A stretch of DNA of 64,000 nt from Marinomonas aquimarina (GTDB lineage: Bacteria > Pseudomonadota > Gammaproteobacteria > Pseudomonadales > Marinomonadaceae), in NCBI RefSeq assembly GCF_900089755.1, contig NZ_FLOC01000003.1, positions 1 through 64,000 on the forward strand. The letters are read 5' to 3'. Of this stretch, positions 9,876 to 18,403 are shown in pieces. The notes below the pieces were generated by a model, which had not been told where the DNA came from, made no database searches, and saw only the letters and a list, made by a program, of their open reading frames with translations. Every line of letters begins with the position of its first letter. Position 1 is the stretch's first letter. A program made the position numbers and the translations under genes.

Positions 9876-10162
9876 TAAAGAGAGACCCCGCCGCTGACTT
9901 CTAGCGTTGCGCCATTCACATAACTGGCCTCATCTGACGCAAAAAAAGCATACACATTGGCCAGCTCTTCGGGTTTGCCAATACGTTTTTGCCAGCAGGA
10001 CGATTCTATCTGTTGCTAAATAGACTCAGGAACCGTTTGTAAAATCTCTGTCGCCACTGCGCCTGGCACCACCGTATTCACACGAATTCCCTTGCCGCCC
10101 AGTTCTCGGGCCCAAGTCTTGGTAACCCCCAATATGACCGCTTTGGAAGCCGAATTAGCCAT
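9876..10162 (-). pseudogene. Truncated short-chain dehydrogenase (SDR) remnant
   Basis: Only the C-terminal half of an SDR is left. From 10162 leftward it reads the end of the active-site helix ([18 protein letters not shown]), then [19 protein letters not shown], then an in-frame amber codon at 10016-10018. After this the same frame continues with RIGKPEELANVYAFFASDEA and a C-terminal NGATLEVSGG. The Rossmann nucleotide-binding half and the catalytic Ser/Tyr region are missing. Sequence to the right of 10162 is unrelated. It is therefore dead by both truncation and nonsense mutation. Confidence 0.85.
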
Positions 10163-10318
10163 GTGTCGGTCAAGCAGAAGTAAAGCAAGATAGCAAAAGG
10201 GGAGCCACCTAAGACGCCAAAAATTTGCAAATGAGCCTAATAGCATTCAAAGCAAAAATAGACAGAAGTGGTTTAAATAAAGTGTGAGAGAAAAGTAAAA
10301 CAGAAAAGGGAAATTAAG

Positions 10319-10430
10319 GTGGCATCTCCACCAGCCTCACCTCGGCACACGAGTCCACCGCTGTGGCTGCTTCCTTCCGGACCTGACCAGATTCACGGTT
10401 TATCGTTGCGAGGGGACCAGCGGAGACACC
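10319..10430 (-). ncRNA. ffs: 4.5S signal recognition particle RNA
   Basis: On the minus strand the sequence carries the invariant SRP domain IV core (GGTCAGGTCCGGAAGGAAGC), including the GGAA tetraloop and the asymmetric loop that binds Ffh. The two ends are complementary (5' GGTGTCTCC region with 3' GGAGATGCCACC), giving the expected long hairpin of about 110 nt. A strong promoter lies just upstream at 10462-10489, so the transcript probably has a short 5' leader removed by processing, as known for E. coli. Exact ends are estimated from the terminal pairing. Confidence 0.93.
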
Positions 10431-10461
10431 ATAGAGGAGGTCCCGATGACCTTGGCGAGCC

Positions 10462-10489
10462 ATTATACGCACCCAATTCAAAAGTGCAA
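10462..10489 (-). promoter_or_regulatory. Sigma-70 promoter of ffs
   Basis: On the minus strand a -35 TTGCAC (10484-10489) and a perfect -10 TATAAT (10462-10467) are 16 bp apart, about 30 bp before the mature 4.5S RNA end. Confidence 0.8.
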
Positions 10490-10544
10490 CAGATGTCTTA
10501 TATTTTTCAGTCACTTAGATCTGTTTTATAGATTTGTGTTTTAT

Positions 10545-10574
10545 TTGACACCTTTTGTTTGCGGACGTTGGTAT
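10545..10574 (+). promoter_or_regulatory. Probable promoter of the PTPS-family gene / hisI
   Basis: A perfect -35 TTGACA (10545-10550) is followed after 18 bp by TGGTAT (10569-10574), a moderate -10. It sits about 50 bp before the TTG start at 10627. Confidence 0.5.
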
Positions 10575-10626
10575 CCTTGTTTGCTTCTAGTAACATAGCC
10601 GCCAGCCATTTTTTGAGGATATATCG

Positions 10627-11490
10627 TTGAAGCTGTTTGTTAAGAACTTAACCCACGTCGACCTTTCATACTTCTGCCCTGCGCGCGGGCTATTAGGAGA
10701 AAGTTGGCAAGCCGATATCGTGCTAACAGGGAAGCTAAACGATGAAAGCATGGTGTGTGATTTCAGCATTGTGAAAAAGATGATTAAGCAATGGCTGGAC
10801 GCGCATTTGGACCACACCCTTGCGGTTCCGGCACAACACCCTAATACGCAGCTGGTGACATTAGACGATGAACGCCTGCGCTTTGTCTTTGCGCACGACA
10901 ATGGTCAGCGTTTTGAGTGCGTGGCGCCGAGCCAAGCGATCGCACAGTTGCCGATGGCGGAAATTACACCAGAGCAAGCGGCTAAATGGGTCGAGCAACA
11001 GATCTTAAACCTTCTGCCTGCCGAGTTGGAAGCGGTCTCCGTTCGCTTCAAACCGGAGGCGACCGATGAAGCCCACTACCAATACAGCCATGGCCTGAAA
11101 AAACACAGCGGCAACTGTCAACGCATTGCCCATGGTCACCGCTCTGTCATTGAAATTTATCGTAATGGTGAACGTGATCGCACTCTCGAACAAGATTGGG
11201 CCGAACGCTGGCATGACATTTACTTGGGCACCCAAGAAGATCTGATTGGTATCATCGAAGAACAAGGTGAGCGCTACCATCACTTCAGCTACGCCGCCAA
11301 TCAAGGCTTGTTTGAGTTGATTATCCGCAGCCCACAAGTGTACATGCTGGCCTGCGACACCACCGTTGAGTCTTTGTCTGCCCACATTGCAGAGCAACTC
11401 GCAAAAGAAAATATCGGCGACAGCATCGAAGTGCACGCCTTTGAAGGCATTGGTAAAGGTGCCATCTCAGAAGTAAGGATTGAAAAATGA
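10627..11490 (+). CDS. Two-part 6-pyruvoyl-tetrahydropterin synthase (PTPS/QueD) family protein
   Basis: The 287-residue protein is about twice the usual PTPS length. The N-terminal half has the PTPS pattern VCDFSIVKKMIKQWLDAHLDH but lacks the HGH zinc ligands (it reads GESWQAD there). The C-terminal half has HSGNCQRIAHGHRSVIEIYR, with Cys and the HGH zinc site, but no DF...LDH segment. The conserved site residues are thus divided between two domains. Family members act on dihydroneopterin triphosphate in folate, biopterin or queuosine routes; the exact reaction here is unknown. The start is TTG 10627 with GAGGA upstream. It overlaps hisI by 4 nt, so the two are probably translated together. 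Confidence 0.75.
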   Translation: MKLFVKNLTHVDLSYFCPARGLLGESWQADIVLTGKLNDESMVCDFSIVKKMIKQWLDAHLDHTLAVPAQHPNTQLVTLDDERLRFVFAHDNGQRFECVAPSQAIAQLPMAEITPEQAAKWVEQQILNLLPAELEAVSVRFKPEATDEAHYQYSHGLKKHSGNCQRIAHGHRSVIEIYRNGERDRTLEQDWAERWHDIYLGTQEDLIGIIEEQGERYHHFSYAANQGLFELIIRSPQVYMLACDTTVESLSAHIAEQLAKENIGDSIEVHAFEGIGKGAISEVRIEK

Positions 11491-11891
11491 GTTTAAAGCC
11501 ATTTGAAATGTTGCCAAAAGGAAGCGAGTTAGCGCTTGATGAAGTGCTAGCCAACCTGAAAACCGATGCAGATGGCCTGATTGCAGCCATTGCCCAGCAA
11601 CACGACACCAAAGAAGTATTGATGCTGGCTTACATGAACGAGAAATCGATTCGTGAATCCCTAGAAACTGGCCAAGTATGCTACTGGTCCCGTTCTCGTC
11701 AAACCTACTGGCGTAAAGGCGAAAGTTCAGGTCACCGTCAACGCCTAGTTTCAATGGCATTTGACTGCGACGGCGACGCCATCCTGCTACAAGTGGATCA
11801 ACAAGGACCTGCTTGTCACACGAACCGTCGTGATTGCTTCTTCTTTGAAGTCAGAGACGGCAAAGTTTGCATCGACTCTGACCCACAATAA
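11487..11891 (+). CDS. hisI: Phosphoribosyl-AMP cyclohydrolase
   Basis: Third step of histidine synthesis: opens the adenine ring of PR-AMP in the cytoplasm. Residues 30-130 match the family closely: MLAYMNEKSIRESLETG, CYWSRSRQTYWRKGESSGH, then the metal-binding DCDGD and the Cys pair in GPACHTNRRDC. Length 134 is that of the monofunctional enzyme, so the HisE pyrophosphatase must be encoded elsewhere. The start codon overlaps the end of the upstream PTPS-family gene (ATGA). A terminator follows at 11903-11932. An isolated hisI next to a pterin gene is an uncommon pairing. Confidence 0.93.
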   Translation: MSLKPFEMLPKGSELALDEVLANLKTDADGLIAAIAQQHDTKEVLMLAYMNEKSIRESLETGQVCYWSRSRQTYWRKGESSGHRQRLVSMAFDCDGDAILLQVDQQGPACHTNRRDCFFFEVRDGKVCIDSDPQ

Positions 11892-11902
11892 GCCCATACC
11901 TA

Positions 11903-11932
11903 AGCCCACTTCATTCCTGTAAAAAGTGGGCT
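11903..11932 (+). terminator. Rho-independent terminator after hisI
   Basis: AGCCCACTT and AAGTGGGCT form a perfect 9-bp stem with a 12-nt loop, followed by a T-rich tail (TCTTATT). Confidence 0.75.
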
Positions 11933-12052
11933 TCTTATTCCCTTCCCTCACATCTAACTAGCAAGCAGTGCTGCTTTAAGGTGTAATAGACACCTTACCC
12001 CCCAGGAGCGTACCCTCCTGCTGCCTCTGCTTTAGCCTTATTTGGAGTTGAT

Positions 12053-12826
12053 ATGTGTCGTTGGATGGCCTACCAAGGAAGTCCGGTCTATTTAGAACAA
12101 TGGTTATTTGAGCCCGATCATTCCTTAATCCATCAAAGCCTTAGCGCTCGCAAATCCGAAGTAACCGTCAACGCCGATGGCTTTGGCCTAGGTTGGTACG
12201 ATGAACGGGAAGAACCGGGACAGTATCATGAGATTCTGCCTGCTTGGAGCGACTGCAATTTAAAAAGCTTGGCTCGACACATTAAAAGTGGCTTGTTCTT
12301 TGCGCACGTTCGCGCCTCAACGGGTACCTCCACCGCCCGCTCTAATTGTCACCCATTTGGCTATAAAAACTGGCTATTTATGCACAACGGTCAAATCGGC
12401 CAATACGAGCAAGTACGCTGGCAAATAGATCGCTGGATTCCAGAGCATCTTTACAATCACCGTCGTGGCAGCACCGACTCTGAAGCCATCTTTCTATTAA
12501 TGGTGGCAAATGGTTTAGACCGGGACCCTGTTGCGGCGGTAAACACCACTTTGCAACAGATCCTTAACTTGATGCGTGATAAAGGCATTCAAGAGCCACT
12601 GCGATTTACCAGCATGCTTTCGAATGGTCGCGATATGTGGGCAGTCCGATTCTCCAGTGATGAGCACGCCCCCTCACTTTATTACAAGCAATTTGGTGAG
12701 CACGTTGTCGTCGGTTCCGAGCCTTTGGATTTATCCGGACATGGCTGGCAATTGGTGGAGTCTGGGCACATGGTAAAAGTAGGGATCGACCACTATCACA
12801 CCGATGAACTTACGCTGGACGGTTAA
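12053..12826 (+). CDS. Class II glutamine amidotransferase (YafJ-like)
   Basis: An Ntn-hydrolase glutaminase domain with the nucleophile Cys at position 2 (MCRWMAYQG), exposed after removal of Met. Further marks are GWYDE, HVRASTGT, NCHPF, the MHNGQIG signature and GSTDSEAIF, all in the order of the GATase type 2 fold. At 257 residues it is a stand-alone glutaminase with no fused synthase domain, like E. coli YafJ or the EgtC family. The physiological acceptor of ammonia is unknown. It is a single gene with no operon partner visible. Confidence 0.85.
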   Translation: MCRWMAYQGSPVYLEQWLFEPDHSLIHQSLSARKSEVTVNADGFGLGWYDEREEPGQYHEILPAWSDCNLKSLARHIKSGLFFAHVRASTGTSTARSNCHPFGYKNWLFMHNGQIGQYEQVRWQIDRWIPEHLYNHRRGSTDSEAIFLLMVANGLDRDPVAAVNTTLQQILNLMRDKGIQEPLRFTSMLSNGRDMWAVRFSSDEHAPSLYYKQFGEHVVVGSEPLDLSGHGWQLVESGHMVKVGIDHYHTDELTLDG

Positions 12827-12970
12827 GTCGGTGTCATAAGAAATCTGAATAACACACGACACTTGTCAATGAGAGCGCGGAAAACCTATGACATCGCAAA
12901 AGAAATCACGCGAATGCCATAAACATGCACTATCTTGCAAAGTATTGCATTAGCTATTAGGAGAACAGAA

Positions 12971-13732
12971 ATGGTAGATTTCGATCTAGTTGGCAAAGTT
13001 GCCGTAGTCACTGGTGGCGCTGCAGGGATTGGCTTGGCCTGTGCCGAAGTATTAGCCCGTTCAGGCTCGGCAGTGGCGATATGGGATTTAAACGAAGATG
13101 ACCTGCAAAAAGCCCAAGACTACCTATCTGAATTCGAAGACCAGATTCTTACTGTTGAAGTCGACGTTACTGAGTCTTCTTCCGTTGACGCCGCAATGCG
13201 CGTGACCGTAGAGGAATTTGGGCGCTTGGACATTCTGGTGAATAACGCTGGCATTGGTGCCAATATGAAAGACGTATCTGAGCTGAGCGATGCAGAATGG
13301 CATAAGGTCACGGGGGTCAATTTGGATGGTGTCTTCTACTGTCAACGTGCCGCGTTAAAATACATGAAGCAGTCTCAATCTGGCAGCATCATCAATATGG
13401 CATCGATTTTAGGCCAAGTCGGTTTTGCAATGGGCTCGGAATACGTCGCCGCCAAGCACGCGGTGGTTGGTCTGACGAAAAGCGCCGCGCTAGAATTCGC
13501 AGAGCAGGGTATTCGCATCAACTCCGTTGGTCCAGCCTTTATTCATACCAATATGGTTGAAGGAGGTTTACTTGATCAGGAAACACTCGACTTGTTGGCG
13601 TCGAAACACGCCATGAAACGTTTCGGCAAGCCAGAAGAAGTCGCCAACCTAGTCGCCTTTTTGGCTAGCGATGCCGCATCTTTTTGTAACGGCGCCTACT
13701 ATCCTGTGGACGGTGGCTATTTAGCGCAATAA
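12971..13732 (+). CDS. Short-chain dehydrogenase/reductase
   Basis: Classical SDR of 253 residues. It shows the cofactor loop TGGAAGIG, NNAG, the active-site Ser in SIINMASILG and the catalytic Tyr and Lys in YVAAKHA, and it ends with the usual FCNGAYYPVDGGY. The acidic residue in WDLNEDD after the second strand suggests NAD rather than NADP. The start is ATG 12971 because AGGAG lies 7 nt upstream. An in-frame start at 12935 has no such site. Substrate unknown. A terminator follows directly. Confidence 0.88.
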   Translation: MVDFDLVGKVAVVTGGAAGIGLACAEVLARSGSAVAIWDLNEDDLQKAQDYLSEFEDQILTVEVDVTESSSVDAAMRVTVEEFGRLDILVNNAGIGANMKDVSELSDAEWHKVTGVNLDGVFYCQRAALKYMKQSQSGSIINMASILGQVGFAMGSEYVAAKHAVVGLTKSAALEFAEQGIRINSVGPAFIHTNMVEGGLLDQETLDLLASKHAMKRFGKPEEVANLVAFLASDAASFCNGAYYPVDGGYLAQ

Positions 13733-13760
13733 CGCACGACGCTAGCCAACCCATAAAAAT

Positions 13761-13790
13761 GCGCCCTTTCTTACGAAACGGCGCTTTTTT
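13761..13790 (+). terminator. Rho-independent terminator after the SDR gene
   Basis: GCGCC pairs with GGCGC around a 14-nt loop and is followed by six T residues. It lies between convergent genes. Confidence 0.7.
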
Positions 13791-13811
13791 CATTTACCGC
13801 TAACGTGAAAA

Positions 13812-14768
13812 CTAAGCGCTCTCTTTTTCACGATAGGCATAGGTCGCATCAAAGCGCGACTGAATCCAGTCACCACTGTAAATCGACTCGTATTTCGCTG
13901 GTTTTTCAGCACTTTGGCAAGTCGGCACACAGGCCACCGTGGTTTCGTAATCCGGCTCAACAAAGAATGGGAACGAATAACGGTGCACCCCGGTTTGTGA
14001 TGCTCGAACTCGATGGGCCGTCGAGACGTACTCATCATTGGTCCAACGCTGCATCAAGTCGCCAATGTTGACCACAATGGAGCCTTCCATAGGCGTCGCT
14101 TGCAGCCATTCACCATTACGATGCTTGACTTCCAAACCACCGATATCATCCTGCAGCAGTAACGTCACACAACCATAATCCGTATGAGCACCGGCACCGT
14201 TATCATGGTCATCGTTGGGACGTGGCGGGTAGTGAATCATGCGCAGAACTGTGACGTGATTTTTAAAGCACTTGGTGAAAAAGTCCTTCTCCAATTGCAG
14301 CGCTTCGGCCATGGCGATCAATAGATTTTGTGCCACACTGAATGCTGTCACATAGTAATCGTGTAAGGTTTCCAACACTACCGGATCACTTGGGTTCTGA
14401 TTAGGGCCGTACATTTTCGGGTACTTGGCAGCCAACGGATGGTCAGCTGGCAAATCCAGCGCCATATCGAACGTTTCTTTCCAATCCGCCTTATTGACCT
14501 CATCCAGTTGCTCTTCACCGACACCACCATAACCACGATGGTTCATGCTGTTTTTTATATCGATTTTAAGTTTGTCTTCTAGTGGCGTATCAAAAAAGCG
14601 CTTAGCCGCTTTCATAATGCGCTTAACTAACGCTTTGTCGATGTCGGTATTAATAAGGTAGAAGAAACCGATTTCACGGCACGCAGTATCTAGAAATTGT
14701 ATTTCTTTCTCACGTACCGCATTATTTGGACTGGTAAGTTTCGAATAATCAATTAATGGAATGCCCAT
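13812..14768 (-). CDS. 2-oxoglutarate/Fe(II) oxygenase, isopenicillin N synthase-like family
   Basis: Non-haem iron oxygenase of the IPNS/flavanone-hydroxylase type. The N-terminal DIOX_N region starts with IPLIDYSKL, and REIGFFYLINTDID is typical. The iron facial triad is H and D in GAHTDYG plus the distal His in VSTAHRVRAS. The 2OG-binding Arg is in RYSFPFF. Length 318 fits the family. The substrate cannot be predicted. It is the last gene of a leftward operon, 11 nt after the helicase gene, so it is probably co-transcribed with the helicase and the desuccinylase. Confidence 0.88.
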   Translation of the reverse strand: MGIPLIDYSKLTSPNNAVREKEIQFLDTACREIGFFYLINTDIDKALVKRIMKAAKRFFDTPLEDKLKIDIKNSMNHRGYGGVGEEQLDEVNKADWKETFDMALDLPADHPLAAKYPKMYGPNQNPSDPVVLETLHDYYVTAFSVAQNLLIAMAEALQLEKDFFTKCFKNHVTVLRMIHYPPRPNDDHDNGAGAHTDYGCVTLLLQDDIGGLEVKHRNGEWLQATPMEGSIVVNIGDLMQRWTNDEYVSTAHRVRASQTGVHRYSFPFFVEPDYETTVACVPTCQSAEKPAKYESIYSGDWIQSRFDATYAYREKESA

Positions 14769-14779
14769 TGTTGCTCCGG

Positions 14780-17080
14780 TTATGCTTCATTATTGCGATT
14801 GGCTAGCCGAACTAACCGTGTGTGCTTAGGGTTAAAGCGCTTCAAGCCTTCTTCGGCGAAGTCGACAAAAATCATACGTTTCCCAGTGGTTTCTTGGCGT
14901 ACGACAATCCCTTGCCCATACTGTTCGTGACGCACTTTATCACCCGCCTTAAGCTCACCTTTGACGGCTGTATCAGTTTGTTTAAAAGTCACGTTTGGTG
15001 CGTCATCCCCTAACTCAGCCAAATACTTTTGCAGCGGTTCATCTAAGTCAGCCGTCAATTCCAATGGCGCCTTATCGTCCCAGTGGTGCCCCATTTTTTG
15101 GATCGGTACCGGCTGAGCTTCGTAAACAAAGCGACTCATGCTACCCGAACGAGCCGCGCCAGCCAGCAGGCCCCCTTTACTGAGGCGGCGCACGTCTTCA
15201 CCAGCAGGGCTTTCTAAGAAGACTAAGCGTTTACGGGCGCGAGTCATGGCCACATAGAACAAACGACGCTCGGCTTGCATTTCCGCCGCTGCTTGTCGAT
15301 CAATGCTGCTTAAATCGTCATCATAGTAAGGGAAACGCCCTTCTTGCAGACCTGACATCATCACCAAATCAAACTCTAAACCTTTAGATTTGTGAATCGT
15401 CATTAAGTGCACACCATGGGTATGCTGCTGGTCCTGCTCATTTAATTTGACCAATTGTGCAATAATAGCGCCGGCATCGCTAGCCATGCCGCGTACATAA
15501 CTCAAAAAAGCTTCGCAGGTGGCAATTTTTTCTTGGGTTTGAATGTCCCTGCTGCTGGTATGCTCAAAGTAACGATAGATACCCAGCTTATCTAAGGTCT
15601 GTAATAAACCTTGTGCAGGGTCATTTTTGTACATCGTCAAGCTGCGTAGCCAGTCAGCCCGATCCGCGATTTTCTTAGCCTTCCAACCTTCTGTTTGCTC
15701 CGCCATACGCTCTAATAATTCTGGGATCATATGCGGACTTTGCCGTGCTTGGGTCAATAAACGTGTGCGATCGGCACTGGCATTGGTCACATTCGGCACT
15801 GTTACCAGATACTCAACATCGGTTTTATCGTAAAACAAACTGGTATCGTTTAAGCCACCCGCCATCACCGACAAATAGGCCATCAACATGCGAATTTGGC
15901 GGTTCTCTAACAGCGGCGAATCACCGTGTAATTGGTACGGTACGCCCTTATGCATCAGCGCTAACTGAACCGGAACCATATCGCTGTACAAACGCACCAA
16001 GACGGCACAATTTTCTAGACTACCGCCTTGCTCATGCCAAGTTTTTAACTCACTCAGCAAGGCCCTACCGGGCAAATTGGAGCGAGCGAAATCCACTTCA
16101 GTTTGCCCCCCTTGACCAATGACCAACTGCTCAGTTTGATTTTGTGACACCACACAGGTGGCCATCATGCCAATGCTGTGACCAAAGCGAAAACTGCACG
16201 CCAAGGGGTAGGTACTGACGGCCACGAAATCCTGATCGAATTGTTCAGCCATGATCTCCGGCGCCGCGCCACGCCATTCATAAATACATTGCTGCACATC
16301 ACCAACGATCATCCAGCGTGCGCTTTGCTGATACAAAGCCTTGAGCAATTCGTACTGGCACGGGTTAGTGTCTTGGAATTCGTCTATCAGCAGGTACTGG
16401 TAATCTGGCGCCAATGTTTGAATGACATTCAGCTGTTCGCTATTGGATTGCTGAATCAGGGCAAAAGGATCCGCTAACAGATCGGCAAAAAAGCGTAAGT
16501 TGGACTGTTTACGCAGGCTTTCTAGCTGCTCGTATAGGGCAACGAAGTGACGACATTCTTTCGACCAATTACCTGCCTCAAAGACATCGGCAGCCGAGAT
16601 ACTTGCGGCTTTGACTTGATCGATAAACAACAAAAAGTCTTCCAACCAATCACGTTCGTCATGCAGCTCCACTTCTAAGTTCTGACGCATCAATCGATGC
16701 CGCGCTTCGCGAATGAGCTTGATCATGGAAAACTCATCAGTGACCAATTTGGCCGTCGGCAGCAAATGACGCTGTTCTAATCGCCTCGCTAAGCGCATGC
16801 CAAAGGCATGGAAAGTCATCACATTGGGAATGCGGGCCGTACCCACTTGACTCATGGCCTTGCTTAAGCGAGCGCTAAATTCTTCTTGGGCGCTTTTATT
16901 GAACATAAACACGCCAATTTTTTCTGCGGCAACGCCCTGCTCTAATAAATGCTGGATACGACCGATCAAGGTGGTACTTTTGCCCGCCCCAGCGACGGCA
17001 ATGACTTTGGCATGATCATTTAAATCATGCTGAATGACCGCAGACTGTTCTGCGGTATAAGAATACTCAGACACGTTCAC
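14780..17080 (-). CDS. UvrD/Rep-family ATP-dependent DNA helicase
   Basis: Superfamily 1A 3'-5' helicase with the whole motif set in order: Walker A AVAGAGKSTTL (residues about 29-39), Walker B LLIDEFQDTNP, motif III IVGDVQQCIYEWRGA, a UvrD_C part with VHLMTIHKSKGLEFDLVM (motif V), and LFYVAMTRARKRLVFL (motif VI). The C terminus (about 700-760) has a PcrA/UvrD-type Tudor-like tail beginning GDKVRHEQYGQGIV. At 766 residues it is full length. It differs from canonical UvrD in detail and is probably an additional repair or defence helicase. Its place between a desuccinylase and an oxygenase gene (gaps of 17 and 11 nt) gives no clear functional clue. Confidence 0.9.
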   Translation of the reverse strand: MNVSEYSYTAEQSAVIQHDLNDHAKVIAVAGAGKSTTLIGRIQHLLEQGVAAEKIGVFMFNKSAQEEFSARLSKAMSQVGTARIPNVMTFHAFGMRLARRLEQRHLLPTAKLVTDEFSMIKLIREARHRLMRQNLEVELHDERDWLEDFLLFIDQVKAASISAADVFEAGNWSKECRHFVALYEQLESLRKQSNLRFFADLLADPFALIQQSNSEQLNVIQTLAPDYQYLLIDEFQDTNPCQYELLKALYQQSARWMIVGDVQQCIYEWRGAAPEIMAEQFDQDFVAVSTYPLACSFRFGHSIGMMATCVVSQNQTEQLVIGQGGQTEVDFARSNLPGRALLSELKTWHEQGGSLENCAVLVRLYSDMVPVQLALMHKGVPYQLHGDSPLLENRQIRMLMAYLSVMAGGLNDTSLFYDKTDVEYLVTVPNVTNASADRTRLLTQARQSPHMIPELLERMAEQTEGWKAKKIADRADWLRSLTMYKNDPAQGLLQTLDKLGIYRYFEHTSSRDIQTQEKIATCEAFLSYVRGMASDAGAIIAQLVKLNEQDQQHTHGVHLMTIHKSKGLEFDLVMMSGLQEGRFPYYDDDLSSIDRQAAAEMQAERRLFYVAMTRARKRLVFLESPAGEDVRRLSKGGLLAGAARSGSMSRFVYEAQPVPIQKMGHHWDDKAPLELTADLDEPLQKYLAELGDDAPNVTFKQTDTAVKGELKAGDKVRHEQYGQGIVVRQETTGKRMIFVDFAEEGLKRFNPKHTRLVRLANRNNEA

Positions 17081-17097
17081 CTACTATCTGTGACGTT

Positions 17098-18240
17098 TTA
17101 ATCTTCAAACAAATGACCGATTTCTCGGAACGCAAGGTGCTCACGGCCAGCAATTTTCGCGATCGACTCACCGCACGCCACGAGACGGCGCTGGAAACGC
17201 GCGAAAAACACCCCATTGGCGCGAGCGATGAGGGGATAGGAACTTTGTGTCACATCATCTGCCATCACATCGACAATTTCACCTATGACTTCCCCCGCTT
17301 CCACCGCTTCCCCTAAGTCTTTATGGAAACAGGCAATGCCGGCAATGGGGGCTTTGACCAAGTCCATCGCGTCTAATGGGAAAAACGTCACCTGGCTGGC
17401 ATCAATTTTTGGTGCTTTACCCTTCACCACCTTACGGTAGGTCAGGTACTTCATAAGCGCGCTGGCGTCTTGCTCTGCCAGCTCATAGGAAATATCGTTT
17501 TCGCCACGTAATTCTAAGGTCAGAGAGCGGCAGCCCCAAGGCATAAGGTGTGCATAATGGGTTTTCAAATGGCGCCAGACGCTGACATTGGTTTCATCAA
17601 AGGACAAGGCGCCCGTTTCCAACTCGGATAAGGCCACCTTAGCCCCCATGAGCCCAAGCAACGGGGTAAAGTATTCTTCAAATTCTTGCGCCACGTAAGC
17701 ATGCATGCAGGCCTCACCGGAGCAATGCAGATCGATGACTTCATCGGCGTCCATCGAAAGGGCCAACAGGGTTTTACGCATGCCTTGTAATTCGGTCAAT
17801 TCCGGTAAGGCGATCAACTCTTCGCGAATGGCATCACGCACCAACTGTACGTTGGTTTCTACATCCCCAGTGATTTGCTGATTGACCAGGCGTTCGACTT
17901 TTTCACCCAACTGCGGCCAATTGCGGTTAAAGTTGCCACCACCATCGGAAAAGGCAAAACGCCCGGGGATATAGCCATGAAAGTTTTGCCCCAAACCGAT
18001 CGGGTTCGAGACCGGCACTATGATGATTTCTCCTTTAATCAGACCGTCTTCATCGGCCTTAATCAGTTTTTTGATCAAGGTATTCAGTACCAAAAAACCC
18101 GGCCACTCATCGGCGTGCAACCCAGCTTGCAGATAAATCTTGGGCCGAGCTCCCGCTTCACCAAAGTGATGGGCTTTTAGGATACGTTGGGTACCTGGGG
18201 TTGCGCTCGGCAGAGTGTGAGAATACAGCTGGTAACTCAT
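17098..18240 (-). CDS. Succinylglutamate desuccinylase/aspartoacylase family metallopeptidase (M14)
   Basis: Zinc amidohydrolase of the AstE/ASPA group, cleaving N-acyl amino acids or related compounds. The zinc-binding HxxE is in LQAGLHADEWPG (about residues 38-48), with the third ligand in DEVIDLHCSGE. GGNFNRNWP carries the Asn/Arg substrate-binding pair. The C-terminal third forms a beta-rich cap domain (KAPIAGIACFHKDLGEAVEAG). At 380 residues it is longer than AstE because of this cap, like the broad M14 deacylases. It is the first gene of the leftward operon with the helicase and the oxygenase. The upstream region 18241-18403 separates it from the divergent ABC importer. Confidence 0.85.
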   Translation of the reverse strand: MSYQLYSHTLPSATPGTQRILKAHHFGEAGARPKIYLQAGLHADEWPGFLVLNTLIKKLIKADEDGLIKGEIIIVPVSNPIGLGQNFHGYIPGRFAFSDGGGNFNRNWPQLGEKVERLVNQQITGDVETNVQLVRDAIREELIALPELTELQGMRKTLLALSMDADEVIDLHCSGEACMHAYVAQEFEEYFTPLLGLMGAKVALSELETGALSFDETNVSVWRHLKTHYAHLMPWGCRSLTLELRGENDISYELAEQDASALMKYLTYRKVVKGKAPKIDASQVTFFPLDAMDLVKAPIAGIACFHKDLGEAVEAGEVIGEIVDVMADDVTQSSYPLIARANGVFFARFQRRLVACGESIAKIAGREHLAFREIGHLFED

Positions 18241-18403
18241 GATCTCATCTATCCTTTATCACAGACCTGAAAATGTAAAATCAGATAAATTTTTTGCTGG
18301 CCATCATGGTACGCTAAAGCATAGACGAATAAAAAATAAATCCTTGTAAGAAAACACCTTACCTTACGTCTAATGCATGATCATGATCACTAAGGAGTCT
18401 TGG

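Noticed and set aside
10314-10531. Open frames on both strands at 10.3-10.5 kb
   Set aside because: They lie on the 4.5S RNA gene and its promoter, and are explained by that RNA.
14780-17080. Canonical housekeeping uvrD
   Set aside because: Motifs fit the UvrD/Rep family, but the operon context and sequence details do not support assigning it as the main uvrD.
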